Positions 1 to 7,946 of a stretch of DNA of 64,000 nt are shown here, one piece after another (position 1 is the first letter of the stretch; each line of letters starts with the position of its first letter). Position numbers and translations under genes: made by a program. Source of the DNA: Oryzobacter telluris (GTDB lineage Bacteria; Actinomycetota; Actinomycetes; Actinomycetales; Dermatophilaceae); assembly GCF_043099285.1 (NCBI RefSeq), contig NZ_CP170723.1, positions 1,364,001-1,428,000 of the forward strand. Direction: 5' to 3'. The notes under the pieces were generated by a model that was not told where the DNA came from, did no database searches, and saw only the letters and a program-made list of their open reading frames with translations.

Positions 1-2
1 GA

Positions 3-1034
3 GGCAACACGCAGGGCCTTGACCGGGTCCTTCGGCGTGTGGCCTCCTCTCGACCGGCCCAGGCGCTGGTCCGGCGGCTCTCGGATGTCGTGGGTGGGCT
101 CGTCGTGCTCGTCGGGCTGGGGCTCGCGAGCCGCCCGTTGTGGATGACGGTGCGCCAGGACCCGAACGACCCCGGCGCCCGGTACGTGGCCGGGATGCAG
201 GCGCGCCAGGGCCTCCCCGTCGACGGCGGCCGGACCTACGCCGAGCACACGGTCGACTGGCTCGCCTGGTACGCCGGCTGGGCAGCGGTGGTCGTGGCGC
301 TCGTCGCCCTCGCGTTCGCGCTGCGGCACGTCGTGGCCCGCGTCGTGGCCGGCGAGCTGGTGGCGTGGGCCCCGGTGCTCGTCGTCGGCGCCGGATCCAC
401 CGTCCTCACCCTGCTTCGGCCCGGCATCACGCCCGACCACCCGTGGGCCGACCGGCGCCTCCTCATCGCGCTGCCGTTCGTCGTCGCCCTCGTCGTCGCC
501 GGGGCGGCGTGGGTGGCGCGACGGCTCGAGTCGTCCGGAAAGCGCTGGGGGACACCGCTGGTCGCGAGCCTGCTCGTCGTGGGCGTCGGTGCTCCTGCCG
601 TCGTGGCCACGTGGCCCTTCCGTGGGGTCGGCGTCGAGCGCGGCTCCCTCGGGGCGGTGGCCGACGTGTGCGCCGAGCTGGAGCCCGACGTCGTCGTCCT
701 CGGCATCGACAGCCGCTCGACCTCCGAGTGGCCGCAGGCGGTGCGCGGGATGTGCGAGCGCCCCTTCTTCGTCGCGACGACGCCCGTGCGCAAGGACCCC
801 GCACGGCTCGGGGCCGTCGTCGACGAGCTGGCCCGGGGAGCCGCGGCGTCGGGTCACCGCCTCGTGGTGCTGTCGGCCGACTCCGCCGACGCCATCGAGG
901 GCCTGGGCCTGCAGGCGAACCAGGTGGTCGACCTCCGCTTCCCCGAGGAGGAGCACGCCCTCGACCGTCGTCCCTACAAGACCGACCGCGGGGGCGTGCG
1001 CGTCTGGCTGGCCGAGGTGCCCACCGGCCGCTGA
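3..1034 (+). CDS. C-terminal part of an integral membrane protein (5' end outside window)
   Basis: The frame is open from the first bases of the window, and the 12 codons before the GTG at 39 read as plausible protein, so this is probably the tail of a longer gene, not a gene starting at 39. The visible part has about five hydrophobic segments, a loop with HPWADRRLL, and a roughly 130-residue soluble C-terminal tail. This arrangement resembles polytopic GT-C-type membrane glycosyltransferases of actinobacteria, but no catalytic motif is visible here because the N-terminal half is missing. The next gene starts 45 bp downstream. I cannot name the family; function is open. Confidence 0.7.
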   Translation, partial: GNTQGLDRVLRRVASSRPAQALVRRLSDVVGGLVVLVGLGLASRPLWMTVRQDPNDPGARYVAGMQARQGLPVDGGRTYAEHTVDWLAWYAGWAAVVVALVALAFALRHVVARVVAGELVAWAPVLVVGAGSTVLTLLRPGITPDHPWADRRLLIALPFVVALVVAGAAWVARRLESSGKRWGTPLVASLLVVGVGAPAVVATWPFRGVGVERGSLGAVADVCAELEPDVVVLGIDSRSTSEWPQAVRGMCERPFFVATTPVRKDPARLGAVVDELARGAAASGHRLVVLSADSADAIEGLGLQANQVVDLRFPEEEHALDRRPYKTDRGGVRVWLAEVPTGR

Positions 1035-1065
1035 TCACCCCTGTTCAGCGGGGCCCGGTCGCCGC

Positions 1066-1079
1066 TAGCGTGACCGGTC
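1066..1079 (+). promoter_or_regulatory. Candidate leaderless promoter, potassium channel gene
   Basis: TAGCGT at 1066-1071 lies 8 nt before the GTG at 1080, which would place the transcript start at or next to the start codon. No convincing -35 box is seen. Confidence 0.45.
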
Positions 1080-1877
1080 GTGGCGAGCGAGCGTCAGGAG
1101 CGCTGGGAGCGGGCGTCGCAGACACCGCTGCTGGCCCTCGCGCTCGCCTTCCTCGTGGCGTACGCGGTACCGATCATCTGGCCCGACCTGCCAGACCGGG
1201 TCCTCGCGTCGTGCGAGGCGGTCGTCGTCGTGGTGTGGGTCGGTTTCGTCGTCGACCTTTCGGTGCGGCTGGCGGTCACGGACGCCCGCGTCGCCTTCCT
1301 CCGGCGGAACTGGCTCGATGTCGTCACCCTCCTGCTGCCGGCCCTGCGTCCCCTGCGGGCGGTCCTGGCGCTCAGCGTCATCGGGCGCCGCGGGCGGGCC
1401 CTCGTGCGCGGCCGGGTCGTCGCGTACGTCGTCGGGGCGGTGGCCGTCGTCGGCTTCGTCGCGTCGCTCGCCGTCCTCGACGCGGAGCGCGCCAGTCCGG
1501 ACGCCAACATCCGCACCCTGGGTGACGCCGCCTGGTGGGCGATGACGACGGTGACGACCGTCGGCTACGGCGACAAGTTCCCGACGACCACCGAGGGGCG
1601 GGTCGTCGCGGGGGCGCTGATGGTCACCGGCATCGCGCTGCTCGGTGTCGTCACGGCGTCGATCGCCTCGTGGTTCGTCGAGAAGGTCAGCGAGGTCGCC
1701 GCCTCCGAGGAGCGGACCGGCGAACGCCTCGGTGACCTCGTGGAGGAGGTGCGTGCGCTGCGCCTCGAGGTGGCCCGGCTCCGCGGGTCAGCGGCGGGCG
1801 AACGCCTCGTGGGCCCGGCGCTGGACGGCCGTGAAGGTGTGCGGGTCGACGGCCACGACGAGGCCCGGAGCGAGTGA
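1080..1877 (+). CDS. Voltage-gated-type potassium channel
   Basis: A 265-residue ion channel of the inner membrane. The selectivity filter TVGYGD (about residue 160) follows a pore helix and is flanked by hydrophobic S5 (about 118-136) and S6 (about 178-200). Four further hydrophobic stretches precede S5, and the fourth carries regularly spaced arginines (RPLRAVLAL...GRRGRALVRGR), as in an S4 voltage sensor. The tail (about 205-250) is charged and could form a coiled coil for tetramer assembly. The last 90 bp overlap the end of the convergent phosphatase gene. K+ conduction is known for this filter; gating is inferred. Confidence 0.9.
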   Translation: MASERQERWERASQTPLLALALAFLVAYAVPIIWPDLPDRVLASCEAVVVVVWVGFVVDLSVRLAVTDARVAFLRRNWLDVVTLLLPALRPLRAVLALSVIGRRGRALVRGRVVAYVVGAVAVVGFVASLAVLDAERASPDANIRTLGDAAWWAMTTVTTVGYGDKFPTTTEGRVVAGALMVTGIALLGVVTASIASWFVEKVSEVAASEERTGERLGDLVEEVRALRLEVARLRGSAAGERLVGPALDGREGVRVDGHDEARSE

Positions 1878-2585
1878 CCTCGGCCCGTACTGCGTGCCGT
1901 CGGGATGACCGATGGCGCCGCCCGCCTCGGTGACGAGGAGCGAGCCGGGGGCGTGGTCCCACGGGTTCGAGCGGCTGTAGAGCAGGTAGTCGGCCGCGCC
2001 CTCGATGAGCTTGGGGTAGTCGACCCCGCAGCACACCCAGGACAGCCGCATGCGGGGGAGGTCGCCGAGGCTGGAGTCGCGCAGCGCCCACATCGAGGTG
2101 ACGCCCTCAGGGGATCGGCCCTCGGGAACCGGTGTGGCGGTGACCTGTTCGCCGTCGCGCCAGGTGCCCGAACCGCGCTCGGCGACCCAGGCGACGCCGT
2201 GCTCCGGCTGCCAGATCCACGACCGCACGACCTCGCCCGACAGGGTCTCGGCGACCATCACGGCGTGGTCGGGGGAGCCGTTGACGAAGTTCTTCGTGCC
2301 GTCGACCGGGTCCACGGTGAACGCGTGGTCGGCGGCGAGGTAGCGGTCCATCAGCGACGGGTCGGCCGAGTGGGCCTCCTCGCCGAGGACGACGGCATCC
2401 GGGTAGGCCTCGAGCAGCCGTGCCGTGATGATGACCTCGGCCTCGCGGTCGGCGACCGTCACGAGGTCGCCCGGGTTCTTCTCCATCACCTCGCCGGCGG
2501 CCAGGGACCGGAAGCGGGGGGTGATGACCTCGGCGGCGACGTCACGCAGGAGATCGAGGACGGCGTCTGTCGACAGGCCGGGCAT
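1788..2585 (-). CDS. Inositol monophosphatase family protein (HisN/SuhB-like)
   Basis: A 265-residue Mg2+-dependent sugar-phosphate phosphatase. The metal-binding motifs are in order: GEE (68-70), DPVDGTKNF (92-100, the canonical DPxDGTxNF), and a C-terminal WDHAPGSLLVTEAGG block (about 210) typical of the family. The frame stays open upstream of 2585, but the ATG at 2585 gives the usual family length. It lies 44 bp downstream of the same-strand HxlR gene. Substrate cannot be read from sequence: histidinol-phosphate (HisN) and inositol-1-phosphate are both plausible. Its 3' end overlaps the K+ channel gene by 90 bp. Confidence 0.88.
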   Translation of the reverse strand: MPGLSTDAVLDLLRDVAAEVITPRFRSLAAGEVMEKNPGDLVTVADREAEVIITARLLEAYPDAVVLGEEAHSADPSLMDRYLAADHAFTVDPVDGTKNFVNGSPDHAVMVAETLSGEVVRSWIWQPEHGVAWVAERGSGTWRDGEQVTATPVPEGRSPEGVTSMWALRDSSLGDLPRMRLSWVCCGVDYPKLIEGAADYLLYSRSNPWDHAPGSLLVTEAGGAIGHPDGTQYGPRSLAPGLVVAVDPHTFTAVQRRAHEAFARR

Positions 2586-2629
2586 GGACCCCACGCTTCC
2601 ACACGCCCCCTCCGCCACCAAACGGGTGG

Positions 2630-3103
2630 TCAGGCCGGGCGGACCCCCGGGCCGGGGCGGCCGAGGATGTGCCGCGGCTCGTCGACCTCGTGGCCGGCAG
2701 CGCACCGCACGCGTGCCTCCACCGGTGAGCCGCAGTCACGGTGGACGAACTCGATGGGCGGGCCGTCGGGGTCGGCGAGGTAGCGGTCGCCCCACGCGGC
2801 GATCGCGACCATCACGGGGAAGAGCGCGAAGCCCTTCTCGGTGAGCCGGTACTCGTGGCGCTCCCGCTGGCCCGGCTCCCGGTAGGCCTCGCGACGCAGG
2901 ACGTCCTGCTCGACGAGGACGGCCAGCCTGTTGGTGAGCACCTGGCGGGGGATGCCGGTGTGGCGCCGCATGTCGTCGAAGCGCCGGATGCCGTTGAACA
3001 CCTCGCGCAGCACGACGAAGGTCCACCGCTCGCCGAGCACCTCCATCGCCCGACCGATCGTGCAGTTGTCGGTCGAGTAGGCCAGGGCGGCGGGCGCGGA
3101 CAT
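2630..3103 (-). CDS. HxlR-family winged-helix transcriptional regulator
   Basis: A 157-residue DNA-binding protein. The N-terminus has the HxlR signature: a Cys in NCTIGRAMEVLGERWTFVVL followed by NGIRRFDDMRRHTGIPRQVLT (residues about 13-60) and a winged-helix wing ending YRLTEKGFALFPV. The C-terminal 45 residues contain two Cys (CGSP, CAAGHE), a small extension seen in some family members. It is divergent from the thioesterase gene, with 55 bp between the starts and interlocked promoters, so it probably represses that gene and/or itself. HxlR proteins often sense electrophiles or metabolites; the ligand here is unknown. Confidence 0.9.
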   Translation of the reverse strand: MSAPAALAYSTDNCTIGRAMEVLGERWTFVVLREVFNGIRRFDDMRRHTGIPRQVLTNRLAVLVEQDVLRREAYREPGQRERHEYRLTEKGFALFPVMVAIAAWGDRYLADPDGPPIEFVHRDCGSPVEARVRCAAGHEVDEPRHILGRPGPGVRPA

Positions 3104-3158
3104 GGGCCCATGCTAGGTCCAGTTGACAGACTCAGCCAAGAGCAGCGATGCTCGGTCC
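3104..3158. promoter_or_regulatory. Interlocked divergent promoters of HxlR and thioesterase genes
   Basis: Plus strand: TTGACA (3123-3128), 18-bp spacer, GATGCT (3147-3152), then 6 nt to the ATG at 3159. Minus strand: TTGGCT (3139-3134), 18-bp spacer, TAGCAT (3115-3110), then 6 nt to the ATG at 3103. Both transcripts would start on the initiation codon. The two -35 boxes lie inside each other's spacers, so the two polymerases would compete and one regulator site could control both. Confidence 0.65.
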
Positions 3159-3689
3159 ATGACGCAGACCCAGCCCGACCCGAGCCCCTTCGCGACGCGG
3201 ACGCGCACCTTCACGTGGGCGCGGCCCGGCCAGGGCGACCTGCGCCGCCTGTCCTCGCTCGACGGCCTGGGCCAGCTCACGGCCATGGTCGAGGGCGAGA
3301 TGCCGCCCCCGCCGATCATGGACACCCTCGGCGTCACCGGTTTCCGGCCCGAGCGCGGACGCATCGAGGTGGAGATGCCGGCGGCCGAGTTCCACTACAA
3401 CCCGCTCGGCACGGTCCATGGCGGCGTCATCTCGATGCTCCTCGACACCGCCGCCGGGTGCGCCGTGCACTCGACCCTCGCGGTGGGGGAGACCTACACC
3501 TCCCTCGACCTCACGGTGAAGTTCCTGCGTCCGGTGACCGTCGGCTCGGGCCTGCTGACCTGCGAGGGCGTCGTCATCCAGCGCGGCCGTCGCACCGCGC
3601 TCGCCGAGGCCCGCCTGTCCGACGAGGCCGGCAGGCTCGTCGCCCACGCCACGAGCAGCTGCATGATCTTCGCCGCCCCCACCGCCTGA
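3159..3689 (+). CDS. PaaI-family hot-dog thioesterase
   Basis: A 176-residue cytoplasmic acyl-CoA thioesterase. The hot-dog core shows NPLGTVHGGVISMLLDTAAG (81-100), with the HGG turn and the aspartate of the long helix that act in thioester hydrolysis, followed by TSLDLTVKFLRPV. I chose the ATG at 3159 over the TTG at 3123 because the TTG is part of a -35 box and the ATG sits 6 nt behind a -10 box. Substrate is probably an aromatic or acyl-CoA. It is divergent from an HxlR regulator, and an inverted repeat (family A) follows 9 bp after the stop. Confidence 0.88.
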   Translation: MTQTQPDPSPFATRTRTFTWARPGQGDLRRLSSLDGLGQLTAMVEGEMPPPPIMDTLGVTGFRPERGRIEVEMPAAEFHYNPLGTVHGGVISMLLDTAAGCAVHSTLAVGETYTSLDLTVKFLRPVTVGSGLLTCEGVVIQRGRRTALAEARLSDEAGRLVAHATSSCMIFAAPTA

Positions 3690-3698
3690 CCCCTTTCG

Positions 3699-3746
3699 CC
3701 GCGAGTGCGGAAACGGTCGCTGGGGCAGCCACGTCCGCACTCGCGG
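3699..3746. repeat. Intergenic inverted repeat, family A, copy 1
   Basis: Perfect 13-bp arms at 3699-3711 and 3734-3746 around a 22-nt loop. The core GAGTGCGGAAACGGTCGC is shared, with one base change, with copy 2 at 22009-22064, which is 18 kb away. It lies between the thioesterase stop and the topoisomerase start. It could act as a hairpin terminator; no T run follows. Confidence 0.8.
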
Positions 3747-3807
3747 TAGCAAGGGGGCGATTGTCGAACCATCGCTGACCTGCGCGGTTGCGGGAGCCCC
3801 GCGTGGG

Positions 3808-3819
3808 TAGGGTCCGGGC
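3808..3819 (+). promoter_or_regulatory. Candidate leaderless promoter, topoisomerase IB gene
   Basis: TAGGGT (3808-3813) followed by exactly 6 nt and the ATG at 3820. Confidence 0.5.
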
Positions 3820-4827
3820 ATGGCGAGGTTGCGGCGGGTGTCTCCGCGGTCGGTGGGCTGGACGCGGCGCCGGGCGGGAAAGGGCTTCACCTACCGCGAC
3901 GCGGGTGGTGACGCCCTGCCCAGGGAGTCGGTCGAGCGGATCAAGGCCCTCGCCATCCCTCCGGCGTGGAAGGACGTGTGGATCTGTCCCCACGAGAACG
4001 GCCACATCCAGGCCGTCGGCACCGACGACGCCGGCCGTCGCCAGTACCTCTACCACCCCGACTGGCGCACCAAGCGCGACGAGCTGAAGTTCGACCGGGT
4101 CAAGGTCGCCGGCACCCGCCTGGCCAAGGCCCGCGAGCGGATGATCGACGACCTGCGCGCCGAGGGGATGCCGCTGGCCCGCGCCGCCGCCACGGCGACC
4201 CGACTGCTCGACCTCGGCTACTTCCGCATCGGCAGCGACGCCTACACCGACGCCAACGGCTCGTTCGGCCTCACCACCCTCGAGCGCCGCCACGTCCGCC
4301 GGCAGGGCAGCGACCTCGTGTTCTCCTTCGTCGGCAAGTCGGGCATCGAGCACTCGATCACCATCAGCGACGAGCAGGTCATCGACTCCCTCAACCTGAT
4401 GAGGAAGCGCCGCGGCGGCTCGACCCGACTCCTCGCCTACCGGGGCGAGGCGAAGTGGGCCGACCTGCAGGCCACGGCGGTGAACTCCTACATCGCCCAG
4501 CTCGTGGCCGAGGACCTCACCGCCAAGGACTTCCGCACGTGGCACGCCACCGTCCTCGCCGCGGTCGCCCTGGCCGAGACCCCCGAGAAGGGCGACACGG
4601 CCGCCTCCCGCCGGCGCGCGGTCAAGGCCGCGGTCGAGGAGGTGTCGGCCTACCTCGGCAACACCCCCACCATCGCCCGCAAGTCCTACGTCGACCCGCG
4701 GGTCATCGAGCAGTACGAGGACGGCGTGACCATCGCCGGGACCCTCGCGAAGACGTACCGCGACGACTCCAAGCGCCAGGCCGCCATCGAGAAGGCCGTG
4801 GCGCGGCTCATCGACGGGGCCGACTGA
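3820..4827 (+). CDS. DNA topoisomerase IB (poxvirus/eukaryote-like)
   Basis: A 335-residue monomeric type IB topoisomerase that relaxes supercoils through a 3'-phosphotyrosyl intermediate without ATP. The N-terminal domain has YRDAGG and IPPAWKDVWICP (about 25-55); the catalytic core has DLGYFRIGSD, the DFRTWHATVLAA block with the active-site Arg/His, and the nucleophile tyrosine in RKSYVDPRV (Tyr about 290). Length fits bacterial TopIB (about 320-360). It stands alone between repeat family A and a glycolipid operon. Many actinobacteria carry this enzyme in addition to TopA and gyrase. Confidence 0.93.
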   Translation: MARLRRVSPRSVGWTRRRAGKGFTYRDAGGDALPRESVERIKALAIPPAWKDVWICPHENGHIQAVGTDDAGRRQYLYHPDWRTKRDELKFDRVKVAGTRLAKARERMIDDLRAEGMPLARAAATATRLLDLGYFRIGSDAYTDANGSFGLTTLERRHVRRQGSDLVFSFVGKSGIEHSITISDEQVIDSLNLMRKRRGGSTRLLAYRGEAKWADLQATAVNSYIAQLVAEDLTAKDFRTWHATVLAAVALAETPEKGDTAASRRRAVKAAVEEVSAYLGNTPTIARKSYVDPRVIEQYEDGVTIAGTLAKTYRDDSKRQAAIEKAVARLIDGAD

Positions 4828-4901
4828 GCCGCCCCTCGGCCACGGAGCACCCGACCGCGTCCCCGACGTGCGCGGCGGCGGGGGAGGGGCCCGCGCGCCG
4901 G

Positions 4902-4915
4902 TAGGCTCGCAGGCG
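4902..4915 (+). promoter_or_regulatory. Candidate leaderless promoter, 4.9-9.7 kb glycolipid operon
   Basis: TAGGCT (4902-4907), 8 nt, then the ATG at 4916. It would drive four overlapping genes. Confidence 0.45.
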
Positions 4916-6055
4916 ATGAACGAGCAGCCTTCCGCCGCGCCGCAGGGCCCCGGCGACGACCACGACGCACTCCACTCCGCGCCCACCGAGAAGATGGACG
5001 TCCGCAAGGGCGAGCGCGCGGGTCGCGGCGACGACCCCGCCGTCACGAACGTCCTGCCGCGCCTCGCGCTCGGGTCGAGCGGGGACGCCGTCGAGCGCAC
5101 GCCGGCCCCCACCCGCACCGGCCACCCGGCGTACCCCATCGAGGACGCCCCCGGTGGCAGCGACCCGGCGCCCTACGTGACCATCGTCCTGCCCTGCTTC
5201 AACGAGGGCGCGCACGTCCTCAAGGAGATCGACCGCATCTCCGCCACGATGCAGGCCAGCGAGCTCACCTACGAGCTGCTCTGCATCGACGACGCGAGCA
5301 CCGACGACACCCTCGACGTCCTGCGCCACGCCCAGCAGACCTACCCGCACCTGCGGATCCTGCCGTTCCGCCGCAACGGCGGCTCGGGCACGGCCCGCCG
5401 CATCGGCACCCAGCAGGCCCGCGGCGAGATCGTCGTGTGGACCGACGCCGACATGACCTACGAGAACGAGAAGATCCCCGACCTCGTGCGGATCCTGCGC
5501 GACGACGCCTCCTACGACCAGGTCGTCGGCGCCCGCACCACCGAGGAGGGCACCCACAAGTGGGCCCGCGTCCCCGCGAAGTGGCTCATCCGCAAGATCG
5601 CCGAGTGGCTGACCAAGAGCCGCATCCCCGACCTCAACTCGGGCCTGCGCGCGTTCCGCCGCGAGGTGTCGCTGCCCTACCTGCGGCTGCTGCCCGCCGG
5701 GTTCTCGTGCGTCACGACGATCACCATCGCGTTCCTGTCCAACCAGCACGACATCAAGTACGTCGACACCTCGTACGCGAAGCGCGCCGGCGTGAGCAAG
5801 TTCCACTTCGTCAACGACGCGTACCGGTACATCCTCCAGGTGCTGCGCATGGTCATGTACTTCGACCCGCTCAAGGTGCTCATGCCGCCGGCGCTGTGGA
5901 TGATCGTCATCGGCTTCGTCAAGGCGGTCATCGACATGGTCCGCCACCCGTTCTACTTCCCGGCGAACACGGTGCTCCTCGTCGTCGCCGGGATGATGAT
6001 CGCCTCGCTCGCGCTGCTCTCCGACCTCGTCGTCCGGTCCCGCGACGGTGTCTGA
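4916..6055 (+). CDS. Family 2 glycosyltransferase, DPM1/GtrB-like, membrane-anchored
   Basis: A 379-residue enzyme that probably loads a sugar onto a polyprenyl phosphate at the inner face of the membrane. About 85 polar, low-complexity residues precede the GT-A domain, which starts YVTIVLPCFNEG (about 87-98) and has DDASTDDT (125-132) and the metal-binding DAD in WTDADM (176-180). Two hydrophobic segments near the C-terminus resemble GtrB-type anchors. ATG 4916 is preferred over an in-frame GTG at 4868. It opens a four-gene operon with 4-8 nt overlaps. The long disordered N-terminus is unusual. Confidence 0.85.
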   Translation: MNEQPSAAPQGPGDDHDALHSAPTEKMDVRKGERAGRGDDPAVTNVLPRLALGSSGDAVERTPAPTRTGHPAYPIEDAPGGSDPAPYVTIVLPCFNEGAHVLKEIDRISATMQASELTYELLCIDDASTDDTLDVLRHAQQTYPHLRILPFRRNGGSGTARRIGTQQARGEIVVWTDADMTYENEKIPDLVRILRDDASYDQVVGARTTEEGTHKWARVPAKWLIRKIAEWLTKSRIPDLNSGLRAFRREVSLPYLRLLPAGFSCVTTITIAFLSNQHDIKYVDTSYAKRAGVSKFHFVNDAYRYILQVLRMVMYFDPLKVLMPPALWMIVIGFVKAVIDMVRHPFYFPANTVLLVVAGMMIASLALLSDLVVRSRDGV

Positions 6056-7946
6056 CGCCGTGACGTCCGGCGCCCAGCTCTCCATCGCGATCGTCGGTCC
6101 GACCCACCCGTTCAAGGGCGGCGTCGCGGCCCACACGACCGCGCTCGCGCACGAGCTCGAGGACGCCGGCCACGACGTCACGCTCGTGTCGTGGAGCCAC
6201 CTCTACCCGGCGGCGCTCTACCCGGGGGAGCAGGCCGTGCCTGGCGGCGCTCCCGACGTCGAGCCGTTCCCGCGCACCCTGCGCGTGCTGTCCTGGGCCC
6301 GTCCCGACACGTGGGTGCGCTCCGGCCGCCGGCTGCGCGACGTCGACGTCATCGTCGTCGTCCACGTCATCCCGGCCGTCGTGCCCGCGCACCTGGCGCT
6401 GCTGCGCGCCGCCGGGGTCGGGAAGACGAGCACGACCGGCCGCGGGCCGCGCACGGTCGTCATCGCCCACAACGTCCTGCCGCACGAGGGGCACCCCGGC
6501 GACCGGCAGCTGATGCGCGCCTTCCTCGAGCGGGTCGACGCCGTCGTCGTCCACTCCGACGAGCAGGCCGGCATCGCCGCCGAGCTCGGCGCCACGCGGG
6601 TCAAGGAGCTCGACCTCCCGCCGCACCTCCCCGGGGGCGAGCCCGAGCCCCGCCCGGAGCGGGCGTCCGGCGACGCCGACGTGCGGCTCCTGTCGCTCGG
6701 CATCGTGCGCGACTACAAGGGCGTCGACCTCCTCGTCGATGCGATGCGCGACGTCCCCGGCGTCCGGCTCACCGTGGCCGGTGAGCTGTGGGGCGAGGCC
6801 GGGCGGCGCGTGCGCGAGCTCGCCGCCGACCCGCGCCTCGAGGGACGCGTCGAGGTGCACGGCGGCTACGTCCCGGCCGACCGCATCGCCGGGCTGATGG
6901 CGCGCCACGACGTCTTCGCCCTCACCTACCGCACCGCCACGGCCTCGCAGAACGCCCTGATGGCGCGCCACCACGGCCTGCCCGTCCTCGCCTCCGCGGT
7001 GGGGACCTTCCCCGAGCAGGTGCGCGACGGCGTCGACGGCCTGCTGGTGCCTCCGTCGGACCGGGAGGCGCTCGTCGCGGCGCTGCGCCGGCTCGTCGAG
7101 CCAGGCACCACCGAGCGGCTGCGGGCCGAGGTGCGTGAGCCCGACCTCTCCGGGCCGTGGGCGCACTACGTCGGCGGGATCGAGGCGCTCGCCGCCCCGC
7201 CCGCCTCCGACCACGACGACCCGCCGCCGCTGCCGCTGTCCCCGGTGGGCCGGGCCAAGGCCGTGGTCGCGGGCCTGCGCGCCCGCCGCGGGCCGGTGGT
7301 CGAGATCGGCCCCACCGACATCCCCGAGCGGGTCCGCGCCACCGACGTCCTCGCTCTGGACGCCGATGCCGTCGACGCCGTGGAGGTCGCCCGCGCGCTC
7401 GGGCTGCCGCGGCCGGGCGAGCCCGTCGCCGCCTGGTCGGCGCTCGGGGCGCTGGCCGCCATCCTCCGCATCCGCGACGACGGCCACCGCTCGTCGGTCA
7501 TCGTCGACGAGTCGGGCACGTCCAGCCCGTTCGGTCGGTGGGCCCGCGCCGTCGGGTTCGCCCCGGTCGAGCTCGAGCTGACGGGGCGCCGCGCCGCGGT
7601 CGAGGTCCTCGACGTCGACACCGCGAGCCTCGACGTCATCACCCGGCTGCATCCCGGTGGGTGCACGGCCTCCGACGTCGACCACGCGGTGGGTCAGGCG
7701 TCGTGGGCGCTGCGCTCCGGGGGCCTGCTCGTCATCACGCTGCCGATCGGCGACGACGACCCCGACTTCGCGGTCCACCCCGCGGGGGTGCGCGGCATCC
7801 TCGCGCGGGCCGACGACCTCGGCCTCAAGCTCGTGGGCGACGTCGACGGTGACGTCCTCGACCGGATGCGGCACGCGCGCCTCGACGCCGCGGGCGGCGA
7901 CGCGCCGGCCTACGCCGTCCTGCGGCTGACCTTCCGGCGGCGGTGA
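6048..7946 (+). CDS. GT4 glycosyltransferase fused to a degenerate methyltransferase-like domain
   Basis: A 632-residue two-domain protein. Residues about 1-375 are a GT-B glycosyltransferase: IVGPTHPFKGGVAAHTT at the N-terminus, a C-terminal Rossmann half with LGIVRDYKGVDLLVDAM and AVGTFPEQVRDGVDGLLV. Residues about 395-632 look like the remains of a class I methyltransferase (VVEIGP near the motif I position; ALRSGGLLVITLPI like the strand after motif III), but no glycine-rich SAM loop is clear. Start GTG 6048 overlaps the previous gene by 8 nt; GTG 6060 is an alternative. It acts with the neighbouring GT2 and YbhN-like protein, probably on a surface glycolipid. Confidence 0.8.
   Translation: MSDAVTSGAQLSIAIVGPTHPFKGGVAAHTTALAHELEDAGHDVTLVSWSHLYPAALYPGEQAVPGGAPDVEPFPRTLRVLSWARPDTWVRSGRRLRDVDVIVVVHVIPAVVPAHLALLRAAGVGKTSTTGRGPRTVVIAHNVLPHEGHPGDRQLMRAFLERVDAVVVHSDEQAGIAAELGATRVKELDLPPHLPGGEPEPRPERASGDADVRLLSLGIVRDYKGVDLLVDAMRDVPGVRLTVAGELWGEAGRRVRELAADPRLEGRVEVHGGYVPADRIAGLMARHDVFALTYRTATASQNALMARHHGLPVLASAVGTFPEQVRDGVDGLLVPPSDREALVAALRRLVEPGTTERLRAEVREPDLSGPWAHYVGGIEALAAPPASDHDDPPPLPLSPVGRAKAVVAGLRARRGPVVEIGPTDIPERVRATDVLALDADAVDAVEVARALGLPRPGEPVAAWSALGALAAILRIRDDGHRSSVIVDESGTSSPFGRWARAVGFAPVELELTGRRAAVEVLDVDTASLDVITRLHPGGCTASDVDHAVGQASWALRSGGLLVITLPIGDDDPDFAVHPAGVRGILARADDLGLKLVGDVDGDVLDRMRHARLDAAGGDAPAYAVLRLTFRRR

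Noticed and set aside
1788..1877. 90-bp convergent overlap as evidence for a wrong gene end
   Set aside because: Both reading frames keep protein-like sequence to their stops; convergent overlaps of this size occur in compact actinobacterial genomes.
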